DNA of 64,000 nucleotides, from NCBI RefSeq assembly GCF_035046505.1, contig NC_089822.1, positions 101,936,659 through 102,000,658 on the forward strand, read 5' to 3'. Both the position numbers and the translations under genes were made by a program. Below the pieces are notes generated by a model, which saw nothing but the letters and a program-made list of their open reading frames with translations, did not search any database and was not told the origin of the DNA. Below, in pieces: positions 9,961-21,020 of this stretch (the first letter of the stretch is position 1; the number at the start of each line of letters is the position of its first letter). Source of the stretch: Tiliqua scincoides (Eukaryota; Chordata; Lepidosauria; Squamata; Scincidae).

Positions 9961-10352
9961 GAAATACATTAGGGTCCTATCCCTCAAATGCACACTTTCA
10001 GGAAGTGTTCAGTCATGAGCGCTAACTGAGCAACTGCCAGCAGACTGGTTGTGAGCAGTTCAGTGGAAACCATTCATTCATGTCAACTGCTTTGTGAGCC
10101 TCTTTGTGAAAAAGGAATATATAAGTATTGTAAATACTAAATCTGTGTTTCTGAGTATTTGCAAGCTTCTCAGAGTGTGAGGATCATAACTTCTGATTCA
10201 TAAGACAATGGAATGGAGTTGTAAGCGCTGAACTTACCCTTATATGAACATATGAAACCCTGAGTGGGAAGTCTGCAAACAGTAATTGTGGAAGGAGTAG
10301 TATGGCTTCTGTCCTTTGGGTTTTCAGAGCTGCCCAGTGGGTAGTCCACATT
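9961..10352. other. Intergenic, no gene seen
   Basis: No supported gene. The piece near 10240 (TATATGAACATATGAA) resembles the 5' end of a reptile SINE but is too short to call. Confidence 0.35.
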
Positions 10353-10505
10353 CCCAGGAACAAAAACACAAGGAGCTGCCTCATGTGGAGTCACTCCACT
10401 GGTCTAGTTAGTTCAGTACAGGCTACTCATGACTGGCAGCATTCTCAAAAGTCTTTCCCAGCCCTGCTACCTAAGATACTTTTAACTGGAGCAGAAGGAA
10501 ATCTG
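10353..10505 (+). mobile_element. Diverged reptile SINE fragment
   Basis: Contains AAGGAGCTGCCTCATGTGGA, CACTGGTCTAGTTAGTTCAG and GACTGGCAGCATTCTC...GTCTTTCCCAGCCCTGCTA in the order of a common reptile SINE (AGGAAGCTGCCTTATACTGA, then CATTGGTCCATCTAGCTCAG). The usual tRNA-like end is not recognisable. Confidence 0.45.
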
Positions 10506-10737
10506 TGTGACTGATCCATTGCACCACTGCAGTTGGTGATGGCAATGGTGTAATGGATGGGAGGAAGGGGTACCAGACCTGCTAATGTTTAATGTTCGTT
10601 GGCCACAGATTCCTGTGTGCAGCAGTGAGTGATATTCCACTGTTCTCAAGAGTCTGCCTGCACTGACAGACAGCACATACAAGCCACTGGCTCAGACAGG
10701 CCAAACAATGGTTGGGAGATTCTGGAACATAGACTAA

Positions 10738-11206
10738 GGCCCCAATCCTCATCTTCGTCTTCCAGCAGTGCAAGGCCCTTTACAGCAGCACAGAACCTGA
10801 ACTGCCATTGTGCACTTCCAGGCCTCTGCTTTAAATGGGCAGTGGTGTGGGCAACACCATGTGCAACAGAGGCTCCAGAGGCCTCTGTCTGTGTTGGTAA
10901 GTTGGCAGCAGAGGCGTGTCATGGTTAGGGAAAGGGGACAGGAAGGGCAGTTTGGGGGAGAATTGGGATAAGTAGGGGATGGAGAGGGTGAATCTTGGCA
11001 ACAATGGCCAAGGATGCCCCGTCCCCCAATAGGCTATTGGGCAGTCTTACCGGGGGTAAGGAAAAGTAAAATATTTTTACTTACCTCCTGCTGTCCGTGT
11101 GATTGCTCACCCCTCCCCCCCCCCCCACACACACACACTATTGGATGCAGCACATGCTCTATCATTGTGGCTGCATCGGTGCCAATGCTGGGGGACAGGA
11201 TTGGGT
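10738..11206. mobile_element. Long Harbinger-like element with CCCCAATCC ends
   Basis: Starts GGCCCCAATCCTCATC and ends ACAGGATTGGGTAG. In the middle is a palindromic GTAAGGAAAAGTAAAATATT / TTTACTTACCTCC core also seen at 17640-17685 and 41693-41730. Carries a C run and a CA repeat at 11107-11140. Confidence 0.5.
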
Positions 11207-12139
11207 AGTAAATTGCAGGGGACAGCTTCAGAACATTTCAGAGACAGTGGTATAATGCAGCCTTTGGAGTAGGCTGGAATATAAAACATAAATCATTACT
11301 GAATTCCTGTAAGAAAAAAGATTTGTTTTTTTTATTTTTTTCTCCCTTCAAGGCTATAGAAGAAAAATGAGAGCACGAGAATGTAAGACTAAAATATATT
11401 AAGCAATATCTTCCTTGGAAAGAATGCTGTGCAAAATACTTAGGAATGCATTTGGGACCACTGTCAAGCAAAAAAAAAAAAAAAAATCCAACCACCCTGT
11501 AAGCTACCACTGAGCAGTGGCTCTTGCATCCAATTGCTTTCATGCTACATCAAGTAGACCAATTGGATAATGTAGGTGATGGGTTACAGGCCAGGCTTCA
11601 TGGACTCCACAGTGTATATTCCCTCCTAGAAAGGTATTACCTGAAGATGTTTGGTCAAGATGCCTGAATTCTAGTCCCATGAACTGAGTTTATGTCATTT
11701 CTCTTAGTGTTTCTACCTTTTTTCCACTGTTTAACATTGTTAATACTGTTTTTTCAAGTTGATCAAAATTGCATACAAATCAACTCATATGGGACACATC
11801 AACCAGCAAAACCTTGACTTTCATTGCTTTGCTCTTTCAGCCGTTTGCAATTATAGCCACATCCACCTGCTTTCCTCTTTCATCCAATTTCATCCAACCT
11901 TCCACGATGTTTGTGTGTTTATTTTTCTTTTATGGGCTTTGGTGTGTGTTATAATTAGTAATTTACATTTTTCACCTGCCAAAATAAATTTGCAAGCTAA
12001 ATTAAGGCTGTGCTTTGACACTCATCCATTTATAACTTTTGTCCATGCTCTGATCCTTAACTCGATGAAAGTGCATGGTACTGCTGTAACTGGATCAGGA
12101 GTGCATGCAGAGACCAGCTGTGGAATTTGAGCTTATATA
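11207..12139. other. Intergenic, no gene seen
   Basis: AT-rich, with a 17-base A run near 11470. No exon or named repeat. Confidence 0.4.
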
Positions 12140-12166
12140 ATAATAATAATAATAATAATAAATAAT
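12140..12166. repeat. (TAA)n microsatellite
   Basis: About nine TAA units immediately before a LINE insertion. Confidence 0.9.
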
Positions 12167-12167
12167 T

Positions 12168-13056
12168 AGTCTCTCACAGGTCATGGTTCAGGATGTGGAC
12201 TCACCTCCCTGCATTACAATCTCTGCACATGAACTGGAGGTTGTCCATGACTTTGTGTACCTTGGCTCAACGATCTCCGACACTCTTTCTCTCGATACCG
12301 AGCTAAACAAACGCATCGGTAAAGCAGCTATCACGTTTTCCAGACTCACAAAGAGAGTCTGGTCCAACAAGAAGCTGACGGAACATACCAAGATCCAGGT
12401 CTACAGAGCTTGCGTCCTGAATACAGTTCTGTACTGCAGCGAGTCATGGACTCTTTGCTCACAACAGAAGAGGAAACTGAACGCTTTCCACATGCGCTGC
12501 CTCCGACGCATTCTTGGCATCACCTGGCAGGACAAAGTTCCTAACAACACAGTCCTGGAACGTGCTGGAATCCCTAGCATGTATGCACTGCTGAAACAGA
12601 GACGCCTGCGTTGGTTTGGTCATGTCGTGAGAATGGATGTTGGCCGGATCCCAAAGGATCCCCTCTATGGAGAACTCGTGCAAGGAAAGCGCCCTACAGG
12701 TAGACCACAGCTGCGATACAAGGACATCTGCAAGAGAGATCTGAAGGCCTTAGGAGTGGACCTCAACAGATGGGAAACCCTGGCCTCTGAGTGGCCCGCT
12801 TGGAGGCAGGCTGTGCAGCATGGCCTCTCCCGGTTTGAGGAGACACTTGCCCAACAGACTGAGGCAAAGAGGCAAAGAAGGAAGGCCCATAGCCAGGGAG
12901 ACAGACCAGGGACAGACTGCACTTGCTCCCGGTGTGGAAGGGATTGTACTCCCAAATCGGCCTTTTCAGCCACACTAGACACTGTTCCAGAACCACCTTT
13001 CAGAGCGCAATACCATAGTCTTTCGAGACTGAAGGTTGCCAACGGAGTCTCTCACA
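12168..13056 (+). mobile_element. 5'-truncated non-LTR retrotransposon (LINE), copy 2
   Basis: The element is 12179-13045, flanked by a perfect 11-bp target duplication AGTCTCTCACA (12168-12178, 13046-13056). It carries the last part of a reverse transcriptase: DFVYLGSTISDT, NKRIGKAAITFSRLTKRVW, CSESWTL, HMRCLRRILGI, LRWFGHVVRMD, GKRPTGRPQLRYKD. A C-terminal finger beginning CSRCGRDC follows, and here one base is missing compared with copy 1 (GATTGTACTCCC versus GATTGTCACTCC), which shifts the frame. Correcting for that difference, both copies point to an ancestral DCHSRIGLFSHTRRC ending at a TAG (13016-13018) inside the 3' tail. Reverse-transcriptase clade uncertain. Confidence 0.85.
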
Positions 13057-13661
13057 TTTGCTATTGCAGCCCTCATGTTGCTGGGATCACTTAGGGTTAC
13101 TGCCACCCTCCTTTGGCCGTTGCCAGTCATACTATTTCTCCTCAAATATTGGGTCAGACAAGGTAATCAGAATGCCCTGTTGTCTTTTTGTTTGCCAAGA
13201 AAATGGGTTCTGCTAGTGTAGTACTTTCCCAGGGTCAAGGCACACAACTGCCAACCTAGCTTTGTCTGCTGTTTTGTTTCGTTTTGTTTTTCCTGTGCGC
13301 ATTGGAGACTGCTTCACCATCCTTTATGTGATCATAGTTCTGATTACAAAATAAGCACACAATGGTATGGTGCTAGGTTCGTGAGTACAGCCCTAGCAAC
13401 TAGTAAGGCCAGCTGAAGCCAGGACTGATTTTGGGGCTCAGTCAAAACAAGGACCCTGTAGGGAACTATGGGGCACAACGCACATTTTGTGCAAAGCCTG
13501 AGTGGTTGAAAGCAACTCAGGACCCCAGGAAACTCTAGAATGGGTCCCAAGTAGAACCAGCAACTTTGCATCCACTGCTTAGACTACCCCTTCTCCACAA
13601 ATATAGACTGGCCACCACATGAGAGAACTTAATGAACAAGGAATTGTGCACACATGTGACC
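13057..13661. other. Intergenic, no gene seen
   Basis: No supported gene or named repeat. Confidence 0.4.
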
Positions 13662-13669
13662 CTTTATGC

Positions 13670-14112
13670 CAGGGGTGTCTAAACTTTTTCGCAAGGCGGC
13701 CACATCATCTCTTTGACACTGTGTCGGGCTGGGGGGAAAAAAAGAATTAATGTACATTTCAAATTTGAATAAATTTATATAAATGAATATATTAGAGATG
13801 GAACTTATATGAGTGAATGTAGCTCTTGCAATAGCTCAAGGCCCTGCACAAAGCAAGGCCAGCCTTTGCTTCCTGCTACTGCTGCATCACAGACGTGAAA
13901 TAGCAAGCAGTGGAGGGAGCCTTCATCCCACACATCACGCAAGAAGTCAAACAGTTACCCTCATGCTGAGAACAATTGTGTCAGGCCAGCGTGGGCTCCA
14001 ACATGTCTTTGGAGGGCCAGAGGCTCATTGGAGATTGGGGGCTCCCCACGGACCAGATTGGGAGTCCCCAAGGGCCACAAATGGCTCCCCGGCCAAGGTT
14101 TGGGCACCCCTG
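13670..14112 (+). mobile_element. Non-autonomous hAT, CAGGGGTGTC family, copy 1
   Basis: Ends CAGGGGTGTCTAAACTTTTT and GTTTGGGCACCCCTG, flanked by CTTTATGC / ATTTATGC (6 of 8 bases match). Shares its full interior, including CAAAGCAAGGCCAGCCTTTG and GTGGAGGGAGCC, with copies at 20400 (inverted) and 22708. Confidence 0.85.
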
Positions 14113-14414
14113 ATTTATGCCAATGATCTTCATCCTTGTCTTGCTTTGAATCTTCTTGTTGCAATCCGGTGTGACCTGATGATGGCTGCATCAGTGAACA
14201 TCTGCACTCTGTTGTGATGAAGCTGCAACGTGGTCTCCTCCAGGAATCAGAAAATAAGGCAGGAACATGCATAGGGTATACCCAGTATACCTTAAAAAGA
14301 GGTCTCACCTTAATGTTCACCAGCCTTCATAATGCATTTGAGAGACATACGTATCAGAGGACTGAATTCTGATCCATTGGTCTTGCGCCTCCATCAGTGC
14401 TTCAGGAGAATTGC

Positions 14415-14950
14415 CCAACCTGAGGAAAGGCTACAGCATTTGCGACTTTTCAGTCTAGAAAAGAGGCGCCTGAGCGAGGCCATGACTGAGACATACAAAA
14501 TTGTGCAGGGGATCGATAGAGTGAATAGAGAGATGCTCTTCTCCCTCTCATATAGCACCAGAACCAGGGGACATCCATTAAAGCTGAGTGTTGGGAGAGT
14601 TAGCACAGACAAAAGAAAATATTTCTTTACCCGGCGTGTAATTAGCCAGTGGAACTCCTTGCCACAGGAAGTGGTGATGGCATCTTGCCTAGATGCCTTT
14701 AAAAGGGGATTGGACAAATTTCTAAAGGAAAAGTTCATCACAGGTTACAAGTTATGGTAGGTATGTACCACCTCCTAGTTTTAGAGGTCGGCTGCCTCTG
14801 ATTGCCAGATGCAGGGGAGGGCACCAGTATGCAGGTCGGGTCTGTTGTCTTGTGTACTCCCTGAAGCATTTGGTGGGCTACTGTGAGATACAAGAAACTG
14901 GACTAGATGGGCCTTTGGCCTGATCCAGTGGGGCTCTTCTTATATTCTTA
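14415..14950 (+). mobile_element. CR1 LINE, 5' truncated
   Basis: Encodes the CR1 reverse transcriptase C-terminus without interruption: [58 protein letters not shown], then the 3' UTR with GACTAGATGGGCCTTTGGCC and a decayed TTCTTATATTCTTA octamer tail. Confidence 0.9.
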
Positions 14951-15164
14951 ACCTTTCTGTTTTTAAAGAATCGCTTGCAAATTTATCTGATGGGATGCTT
15001 GTTTAGCGCCTTATTTTTGAAGAGTTGAAAAACAGCTCCCAAGAAAGGAAGCTCATGTTGTCACAAGCCCACAATCAAACCGCGCAGTGCACAAATATAC
15101 AGATTTGGTTTTCCCCAAGAGAGAAGACTCTGTATGAAACCACTCAAAATAGGAATGTTTAAGA

Positions 15165-15503
15165 CAAGGGTGTCAAACATACGGCCTGGAGGCTGAATGC
15201 AACCCCTGGGAGGAATTTATCCAGCCCTGGTTATAATTGGACTTTCCCAGCATGATAATTGGTTTCTTTCATATCTTGAAAATACTATATGAACAAGATT
15301 TGCACATTTTCTCTTCTATTTATAGCTATATCATTTATAGCTATATCATTTATAGCTAATGAGTTTCTATGAGAGAATAAATATTTATGGGCATTATCTG
15401 CTTAATGATGTCATTTTCTGCTTAATGGTGTCACTTTTGGCCCTCAGCAGATACAGTGAATGCTAATTCCGGCCCTCAGTATGAAACAAATTTGACATCC
15501 CTG
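15165..15503. mobile_element. Non-autonomous hAT, GTGTCAAAC family, copy 1
   Basis: Ends CAAGGGTGTCAAACATACGG and AAATTTGACATCCCTG. Perfect 8-bp target duplication GTTTAAGA (15157-15164, 15504-15511). Contains three copies of TTATAGCTATATCA-like units near 15320-15360. A relative lies at 28233-28595. Confidence 0.85.
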
Positions 15504-15511
15504 GTTTAAGA

Positions 15512-16455
15512 CATACCATTTAATTATTAACATGCAAATATGTCACAGTTATCTCTGGAATTATTGACAGAATCTTGCCTCTTCCACCATAGTACTCATC
15601 TAGGAAAGCTTAAGAATTGTCTAGCTGAATCCAACATCTAGGTCAGCATCCTGATTTTGATGGTGGCCACCAGTGGCTTCTGGAAGCTCATAAGGAAGAT
15701 AGGAAGGAACAAGTCTCTCCAACTCTATTTAACAAGACAAGGCTGGCCACAGATATGTGGCACAAAGATTAAAGAGTGCCCACCTGAGGGCTGGTGGTCA
15801 ACTCTTAATTTGTCACCCATTCTACCTAGCTTGCCAGATTCATTTGTTTACTGCTCTTTCACTGCCTATTAAGCAAACATGTACATCACAAGCTCAGACA
15901 GGAAGACGTGTTTACAAAGGTACTTTTGCCAATATTTACAGAACCTAGAAAAAGAGTTAATGAGAACAGCAACCTTTTGAGCTGGAGGCAATTGTCCATA
16001 GCAGGCATAACAAAAGGCTCAGCACTGTAGGAATTAAGAAGGAGTTTTAAGGCTCGCCTACAATGGAGAGCTTAAATGGCACAGGCCTACACCCCTTCCC
16101 GTTGACCCAGTTCCCATTCATTTCAATGGGGTTTGTGCAAGGCAAATGTCCCTGGTGGATTGGACACCAGGACTTGATAAATTGATTTTGGGTCAACTCT
16201 GTCTCCCACTCTGCCTCCCAAAACAGAATCCAAAATCCACTGTCTGAGGTGGCTGCTTCCTGGTGGGGTTACCCCAGACTGGCAAGGAAGGGAAGGTATA
16301 TTCGGTAGGTTTCATGCATTAAAAATCGGTCACTTTGTTTAATAAAGAAGCACAAATTAAACCCAATTGCAAACTGGTGTCTTTGCTGGAGGTGTGAGTG
16401 TAAACAGAATTCTTGATGCAGGGAGATGGTAGCGAGATGCAAGTATCTTGTGGTC
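15512..16455. other. Intergenic, no gene seen
   Basis: No exon, RNA gene or named repeat supported. Confidence 0.4.
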
Positions 16456-16560
16456 ATATGTGTACTCCCTGAGGCATCTGGTGGGCCACTGGGAGATACA
16501 GGAAGCTGAACCAGACGGGCCCCGGGCCTGATCCAGCAGAGCTCTTCTTATGTTCTTACC
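16456..16560 (+). mobile_element. CR1 LINE 3' end fragment
   Basis: TGTGTACTCCCTGAGGCATC through GATCCAGCAGAGCTCTTCTT to TTCTTATGTTCTTA, the conserved CR1 3' UTR and octamer tail only. Confidence 0.85.
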
Positions 16561-17528
16561 TACGAGGGGTTGTGCTGTTTGAGACATAAATTGGGGCTGC
16601 TAGAGTTCCAGCTAGGTCTTTCAGCCGACAAAGGTCAGAGCGCAAGTTGCATCCTGTTAACCAGATACTTCACATCGATATGCGTGTTTCTTTTAAGCTA
16701 AATAGCAGCCAGATAGGTCCCCTCAGGATATCAGGGCCACAGTGTTAATCCTATCACCTGCCATAGTCTTGATCTGGATTGGAGGTCCCCAGTGGCTGCT
16801 ACTTTCCAATGGAAGAAACAAGAAAGCGAACCAAGTGGGACAATGTCACCTTGCAAACAGCACTGTCAAACTGAAGCATCTGCCAATTGAGATCTGTATC
16901 TAACACCTTGTAAACTGCTTGCAGGTTTGCTGAAGACTGTGGAGTGGCAAGATTTCATAATCAGCAAGAGATCAGCATCCATTTCAAAGCACTGGTTCAA
17001 GAGAGACGACCTCATTACAGACAGCGCCAATATCTCTCCCGGCAGATACATGCTGATGGCATTCCTTGCGTCTGTTCATGCGCTTAGTTGCCAGCTGAAT
17101 TCCTTTCAGCCTCACTGTTTCGTCTGGCTGTGTCTGGCTTCATCTTTGACCCACCCACTGAGCAAAAACTCTTCTTTCAACACCAACAGCTTTGATTTTA
17201 CCAATATTGTCCACTTCTCTATACCGAGGATGGTGATCCCTTCTCCTTGCAGCTGCTTCTGGTACCCACTAAAATTGTATGCACATCCACCAGAAAGAAG
17301 AGTCTATTTTATCAAGGAGGAATGCAAGGAACTCGCATGCTACCTTCTCAGATATCTTCATGAACGCAACAGAGAGAAAGAAAATATCTTGCCTCAAAAA
17401 GCTTGGGGAGTGCAAGGAGACAGCAGTGTCGGCCTCTGCAATGTCCCAAAGTGTTCTGAGCCCTGATGTATGGAACTATGCGCTCTGTCCCACAAACTGC
17501 TGGAACATGTGCCCAGCCTCATGGACTA
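16561..17528. other. Repeat-poor unassigned segment
   Basis: A 179-codon open frame runs 16927-17466 on the + strand. Its protein has no family I recognise, uneven composition and no flanking splice or start evidence. The segment lacks the transposon signatures that fill its surroundings. It might be an old gene remnant or simply unique intergenic DNA. Confidence 0.3.
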
Positions 17529-17945
17529 ATGCCCCAATCCCATCCCCCAGAGGTTTATGCAATGCAGGTATGCTGCTACAGTATATGCTGCATGGATCCT
17601 ATGGATGTGTATGTGTGTGCGTGAGATCAGACAGCCTGAGAGAGGTTAGTAAAAATATTTTTTACTTACCACTCCGTAGGCCACTTGGCTATCAATGGGT
17701 CTCCTTGGCCCCATGCCAGCTTGTTAGCTGGTATATATCCTAGGAGAGTCAGGAGGCACATCAGACTAGGAAAAGAGGGGGTCAAATCTCAGTATGTACT
17801 GCTGCTGCCAGGATCCTCCCCCTCCCATCCCCAAACCTCCCCCTGTGTGTCTGTGTGTAACCCATCCCCCCTGCTCTGATCCTCCCCAACCACCAGTTTA
17901 CCTGCTCTGGTAGGGCTCCAGCATACCACTCTCACAGGCTCAGGG
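17529..17945. mobile_element. Long Harbinger-like element, diverged
   Basis: Starts CCCCAATCCCATCCCCCAGA. It contains the palindromic TAGTAAAAATATTTTTTACT core followed by ACCACTCCGTAGGCCACTTG and CCATGCCAGCTTGTTAGCTG, matching 41590-42060 in order. The right end is not well defined. Confidence 0.45.
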
Positions 17946-18234
17946 CCTCCAGCTATTTACTCTGCTGAGTGACCTTATCTCTTTCCACATAATTTCCTTT
18001 ATCATACAGTCTTTGTAAGCTCCATCATGGAAAGCAAATCTAGATACCATGGAGCACCCAGGGCAGGGCTAGCTTCAGAGGTCTGCACCTTCTTTCCTGT
18101 AATTACCTGTAGCTTCTGGCCACATGTGCATGAACAAATAAATTCCAGGCTCTGCTTCCCCACAGCAATTGCTTCTAGTCTTCTACTGCATTCTAGAATG
18201 TATAGTGCTGCAAATCTCTTCTTAATCTCTACAA

Positions 18235-18455
18235 CAGCTATTTCCAACCAGTGTGCCAGAGCACATTGGTGTGCCTCAAATGGTCCATAGGTGTGAGGTG
18301 GGAGTCTGGGGGAGGGCCATTATTATTATTAGGGCCACTGAGGGCTGTGAACCAGTAGTATGGTGTACCTTGTCAAGTGTCAAAAAACCGGTGGAGTGCC
18401 TTGACAATTTTAGCACCTTCTAAGCGTGCCAACAGATGAAAAAGGTTGAAAATTT
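18235..18455. mobile_element. Small hAT-like repeat, relative of 2871-2997
   Basis: TTTCCAACCAGTGTGCCAGA at the left and GATGAAAAAGGTTGAAAATT at the right, with GTGTGCCTCAAATGGTCCAT inside. About 220 bp, with a short ATT repeat. Confidence 0.45.
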
Positions 18456-18488
18456 GCTCTCAGAGCGGAAACATCACATTTGCTCACA

Positions 18489-18666
18489 ATTGAAGCAGAT
18501 TGGTTGGCAACCTTCAGTCTCGAAAGACTATGGTATAAGCCTTCAGCACCCGGGATTCCCAGGCGGTCTCCCATCCAAGTACTAACCAGGCCTGACCCTG
18601 CTTAGCTTCCGAGATCAGACTAGATCAGGCATGTGCAGGGTAACAGTTGCTGCATTGAAGCAGATT
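18489..18666 (-). mobile_element. 5S rRNA-headed SINE, copy 1
   Basis: The element (18502-18653) is flanked by a perfect 13-bp target duplication ATTGAAGCAGATT (18489-18501, 18654-18666). Read on the - strand it begins with a 5S rRNA-like head of about 110 nt that keeps the internal promoter parts: GAAGCTAAGCAGGGT (A box region) and GGATGGGAGACCGCCTGGGA (C box). It then has a short linker GCTTAT and the tail ATACCATAGTCTTTCGAGAC, TGAAGGTTGCCAA. The tail is identical to that of the LINEs at 2130 and 12179, so this is a SINE3-type retroposon and not a 5S gene. Confidence 0.9.
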
Positions 18667-19569
18667 ACACACTCTGCTGAGTGAAAGAGTCTGCCTGGAG
18701 AAACTCAAAGAAACCCTTTCTCTAGGGAGCTACAGTAGGTTGTCGGCTTGAGGACCAGGACTAAGAGCTTCTCTGTTTTGAAGGCAGAGCTCAAGTATCC
18801 CTTTAGATTTTCCATTCTCACGGGCCAAGGCCATCCATTTCCTCATTCCAGTCTTAGAAGTATTACCAAAAGCACCTTGTTGTCAAGAAACCTGTTCTCT
18901 CCCACTCTCCACATTGTCTTTGTTCTAGCTGTTCTAGCAGGCTTTGAAGTTACCTGAGGACAGGTCCCCTGGTAACTGTTCCTTCTTAGCAGGTATAACA
19001 GAACTCTCCTATTCTTGGTGAGGCATTAGTTACATCTCTTCTGACTCATGATTAATGCCAGAAGAGCAGGAAGCCAAGGCATGATTAAAAAGTTGTTTTT
19101 CCTTTTTCTTCCTCCCGATTCCTCTCTAGAAACAACCACATGGAGGGTGGAATTTTCCAGAGGTGCCTGCCGCTGGATGTCCTGCTAGTGTTCACTCTGG
19201 ACCAATAAGCAAGGTATGAATGCTAGAACGTTCTTCCGTCACATTTCATTAAGTCTGCTTGGACAAACAACAGATCCTGACCCCCAGCGTGCCTCCTTCA
19301 ACGAAAGACCAGGTATTGCCACCTCCTTATCATTGTTCCAGTGGGTGCTGCAAGTAACACTCTCCCTGTTCTCTAGTCACCTGCCAGCTCCCCAGTCTGC
19401 ATTCCTTTGTCTCCTCTCACCCAAGGAGTTGGTAAACAGGTAGAGCAATTCAGGAGCTTGGAGGCTTCTTGAAAGAGTGAGGCTAACATTCTCTGGCTAA
19501 CATTTTTTGAAGAGGAGGGCAAGCCCTCCTGAGCCAATCAGAATTCACCCACCCACATACACACGCACT
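18667..19569. other. Intergenic, no gene seen
   Basis: No supported gene or named repeat. Confidence 0.4.
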
Positions 19570-19649
19570 TTAACCATTTTTGCCTGGCCCCCGGGTGTAC
19601 ACATTTGGTCCCTGTTGTGCATATGCAATGTTGGACAGAAACGGCTTGA
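19570..19649. mobile_element. TTAA-flanked MITE, piggyBac-like, copy 2 (decayed)
   Basis: TTAA then CCATTTTTGCCTGGCCCCCG, GTGTACACATTTGGTCCCTG and GGACAGAAACGGC, followed by TTGA in place of TTAA. Roughly 80 percent like the copy at 1104-1184 by eye. Confidence 0.5.
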
Positions 19650-20350
19650 AAAGACTATAATTGCTTTGTTTTGGAAACTCCATTTTGAACTCTTGCTTCA
19701 CCCTGAACAGTTGTGGTCTCCCCTGTGCTTGTGTGAGTGAGATTCCCATTATACAATATTAAAGCATGTCAAGCAAACCTCCATGACCTGACCAGTTACC
19801 TTAAGCTTGAACTGTGTCACTGCCTGTCAAGGGAAGTTGAAACACTTGGTACCTCCCAGCTCCTTTTCTGTTTTTGTTTCGCATGACCCATGCTTGACCA
19901 TACTGGGCTTAGCCATCCTGGAATCTAAGCCCTTCAGGCTTTGAACGTGCCAACCTCTCTAGCCTGCATCTTCAGTCATGCACCCATCAGCAGACCAAGG
20001 AAAGGTGTCTTGCTATGCTGTACTGACCTCTTCTTACTTTTCTGGGCAGATCCATCCATCTGCCTCCTTTCCCTGCCCTCTGCAGCCTGGGTTTTTCTTT
20101 CACTTTTACAGCTCTAGTCAATTGCAGCACACAAAGTTTTCTTTTGCTTCTGTCTGGTCAGTTACAAAACAGTGTTTCCTTTTGTCTCTCCTCCATTGTG
20201 TTGCTTTTCCCTCTTCTCCTATTACTATAAACATTCCTTCATGAAACAACTTCATTTACTTCTTGCTCCTGTCTCTTCTTTTAATCTCTACAGTGCCAGT
20301 AACACAATGTGAGTGCACCACCAGCCAGCAGTCAAAGATGCCTATAAGCA
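19650..20350. other. Intergenic, no gene seen
   Basis: Pyrimidine-rich between 20030 and 20290. Nothing supported. Confidence 0.4.
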
Positions 20351-21020
20351 TGAGAGCCAAGATGGTGTAGTGGTTCTGGTGTTGAACTTAGACCTAGAAC
20401 AGGGGTGTCCAAATCCTTGTCCGGGGGTCATTTGTGGGACCCCCAGTCCAGCCCACAGGGAGCCCCCAGTCACCAATGAGCCTCTGGCCCTCCAGAGACT
20501 ATCTGGAGACCATACTAGCCCGACACAACTGTTCTCAGCGTGACGGCGACTGCTCAACCTCTTGCATGAGCTGCAGGCCGAGGGCTCCCTCCACTGCTTG
20601 CTGTTTCAGGTCTATAAGGCAGCTGCAGCAGCGAAAGAAAGGCTGGCCTTGCTTTGTGCAAGACCTTTATAGACCTTGAGCTATTGCAAGACCTTCATTC
20701 ATTCAGATAAGTTCCATCTCTAATATATTTGTTTAGTAAATTCATGTAAATTCATTCAAATTTTAAATGTAAATTGATTTTTTTTCCCAACTCCCAACAC
20801 AGTGTCAGAGAGATGACATGGCCCTCCTGCCAAAAAGTTTGGTCCCCTCTGACCTAGAAGAAGATCCAGGTTCATAATCCAGCCTGCGAAGCTTCCTGGG
20901 CAACCTTGGGCCAGTCACTGTCTCTCAGCCTCATCTACCTCACAGGGCTATTGTGAGGAAAACGGAGAGAAGGAACTACGTACACCACCCTGAGCTCCTT
21001 GGAGAAAGAGAGGTATATCC
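20351..21020 (+). mobile_element. Sauria-type SINE split by a hAT insertion
   Basis: The 5' part reads GAGAGCCAAGATGGTGTAGT GGTTCTGG. After the insertion (20400-20851) the SINE resumes with AGATCCAGGTTCATAATCC, GGGCAACCTTGGGCCAGTCA, CTGTCTCTCAGCC and CACAGGGCTATTGTGAGG. This is the tRNA-derived head and conserved body of a squamate Sauria SINE; an uninterrupted relative is at 45484-45700. Confidence 0.8.
20400..20851 (-). mobile_element. Non-autonomous hAT, CAGGGGTGTC family, copy 2, inside a SINE
   Basis: Inverted relative to copies at 13670 and 22708: starts CAGGGGTGTCCAAATCC and ends AAAAAGTTTGGTCCCCTCTG. Perfect 8-bp target duplication ACCTAGAA (20392-20399, 20852-20859) made of Sauria SINE sequence. 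Confidence 0.9.

Noticed and set aside
12183-13094. 303-residue protein-coding gene
   Set aside because: It is the end of a LINE reverse transcriptase with target duplications; the frame runs out of the element into flanking DNA after a one-base loss.
16927-17466. 179-residue gene
   Set aside because: No known domain, no splice sites at its ends and no sign of codon constraint by eye; kept only as an unassigned segment.
18541-18650. 5S rRNA gene on the - strand
   Set aside because: The head is truncated and altered at its 5' end, is joined to a LINE tail and has a 13-bp target duplication, so it is a SINE. The same holds for 37885-38024.
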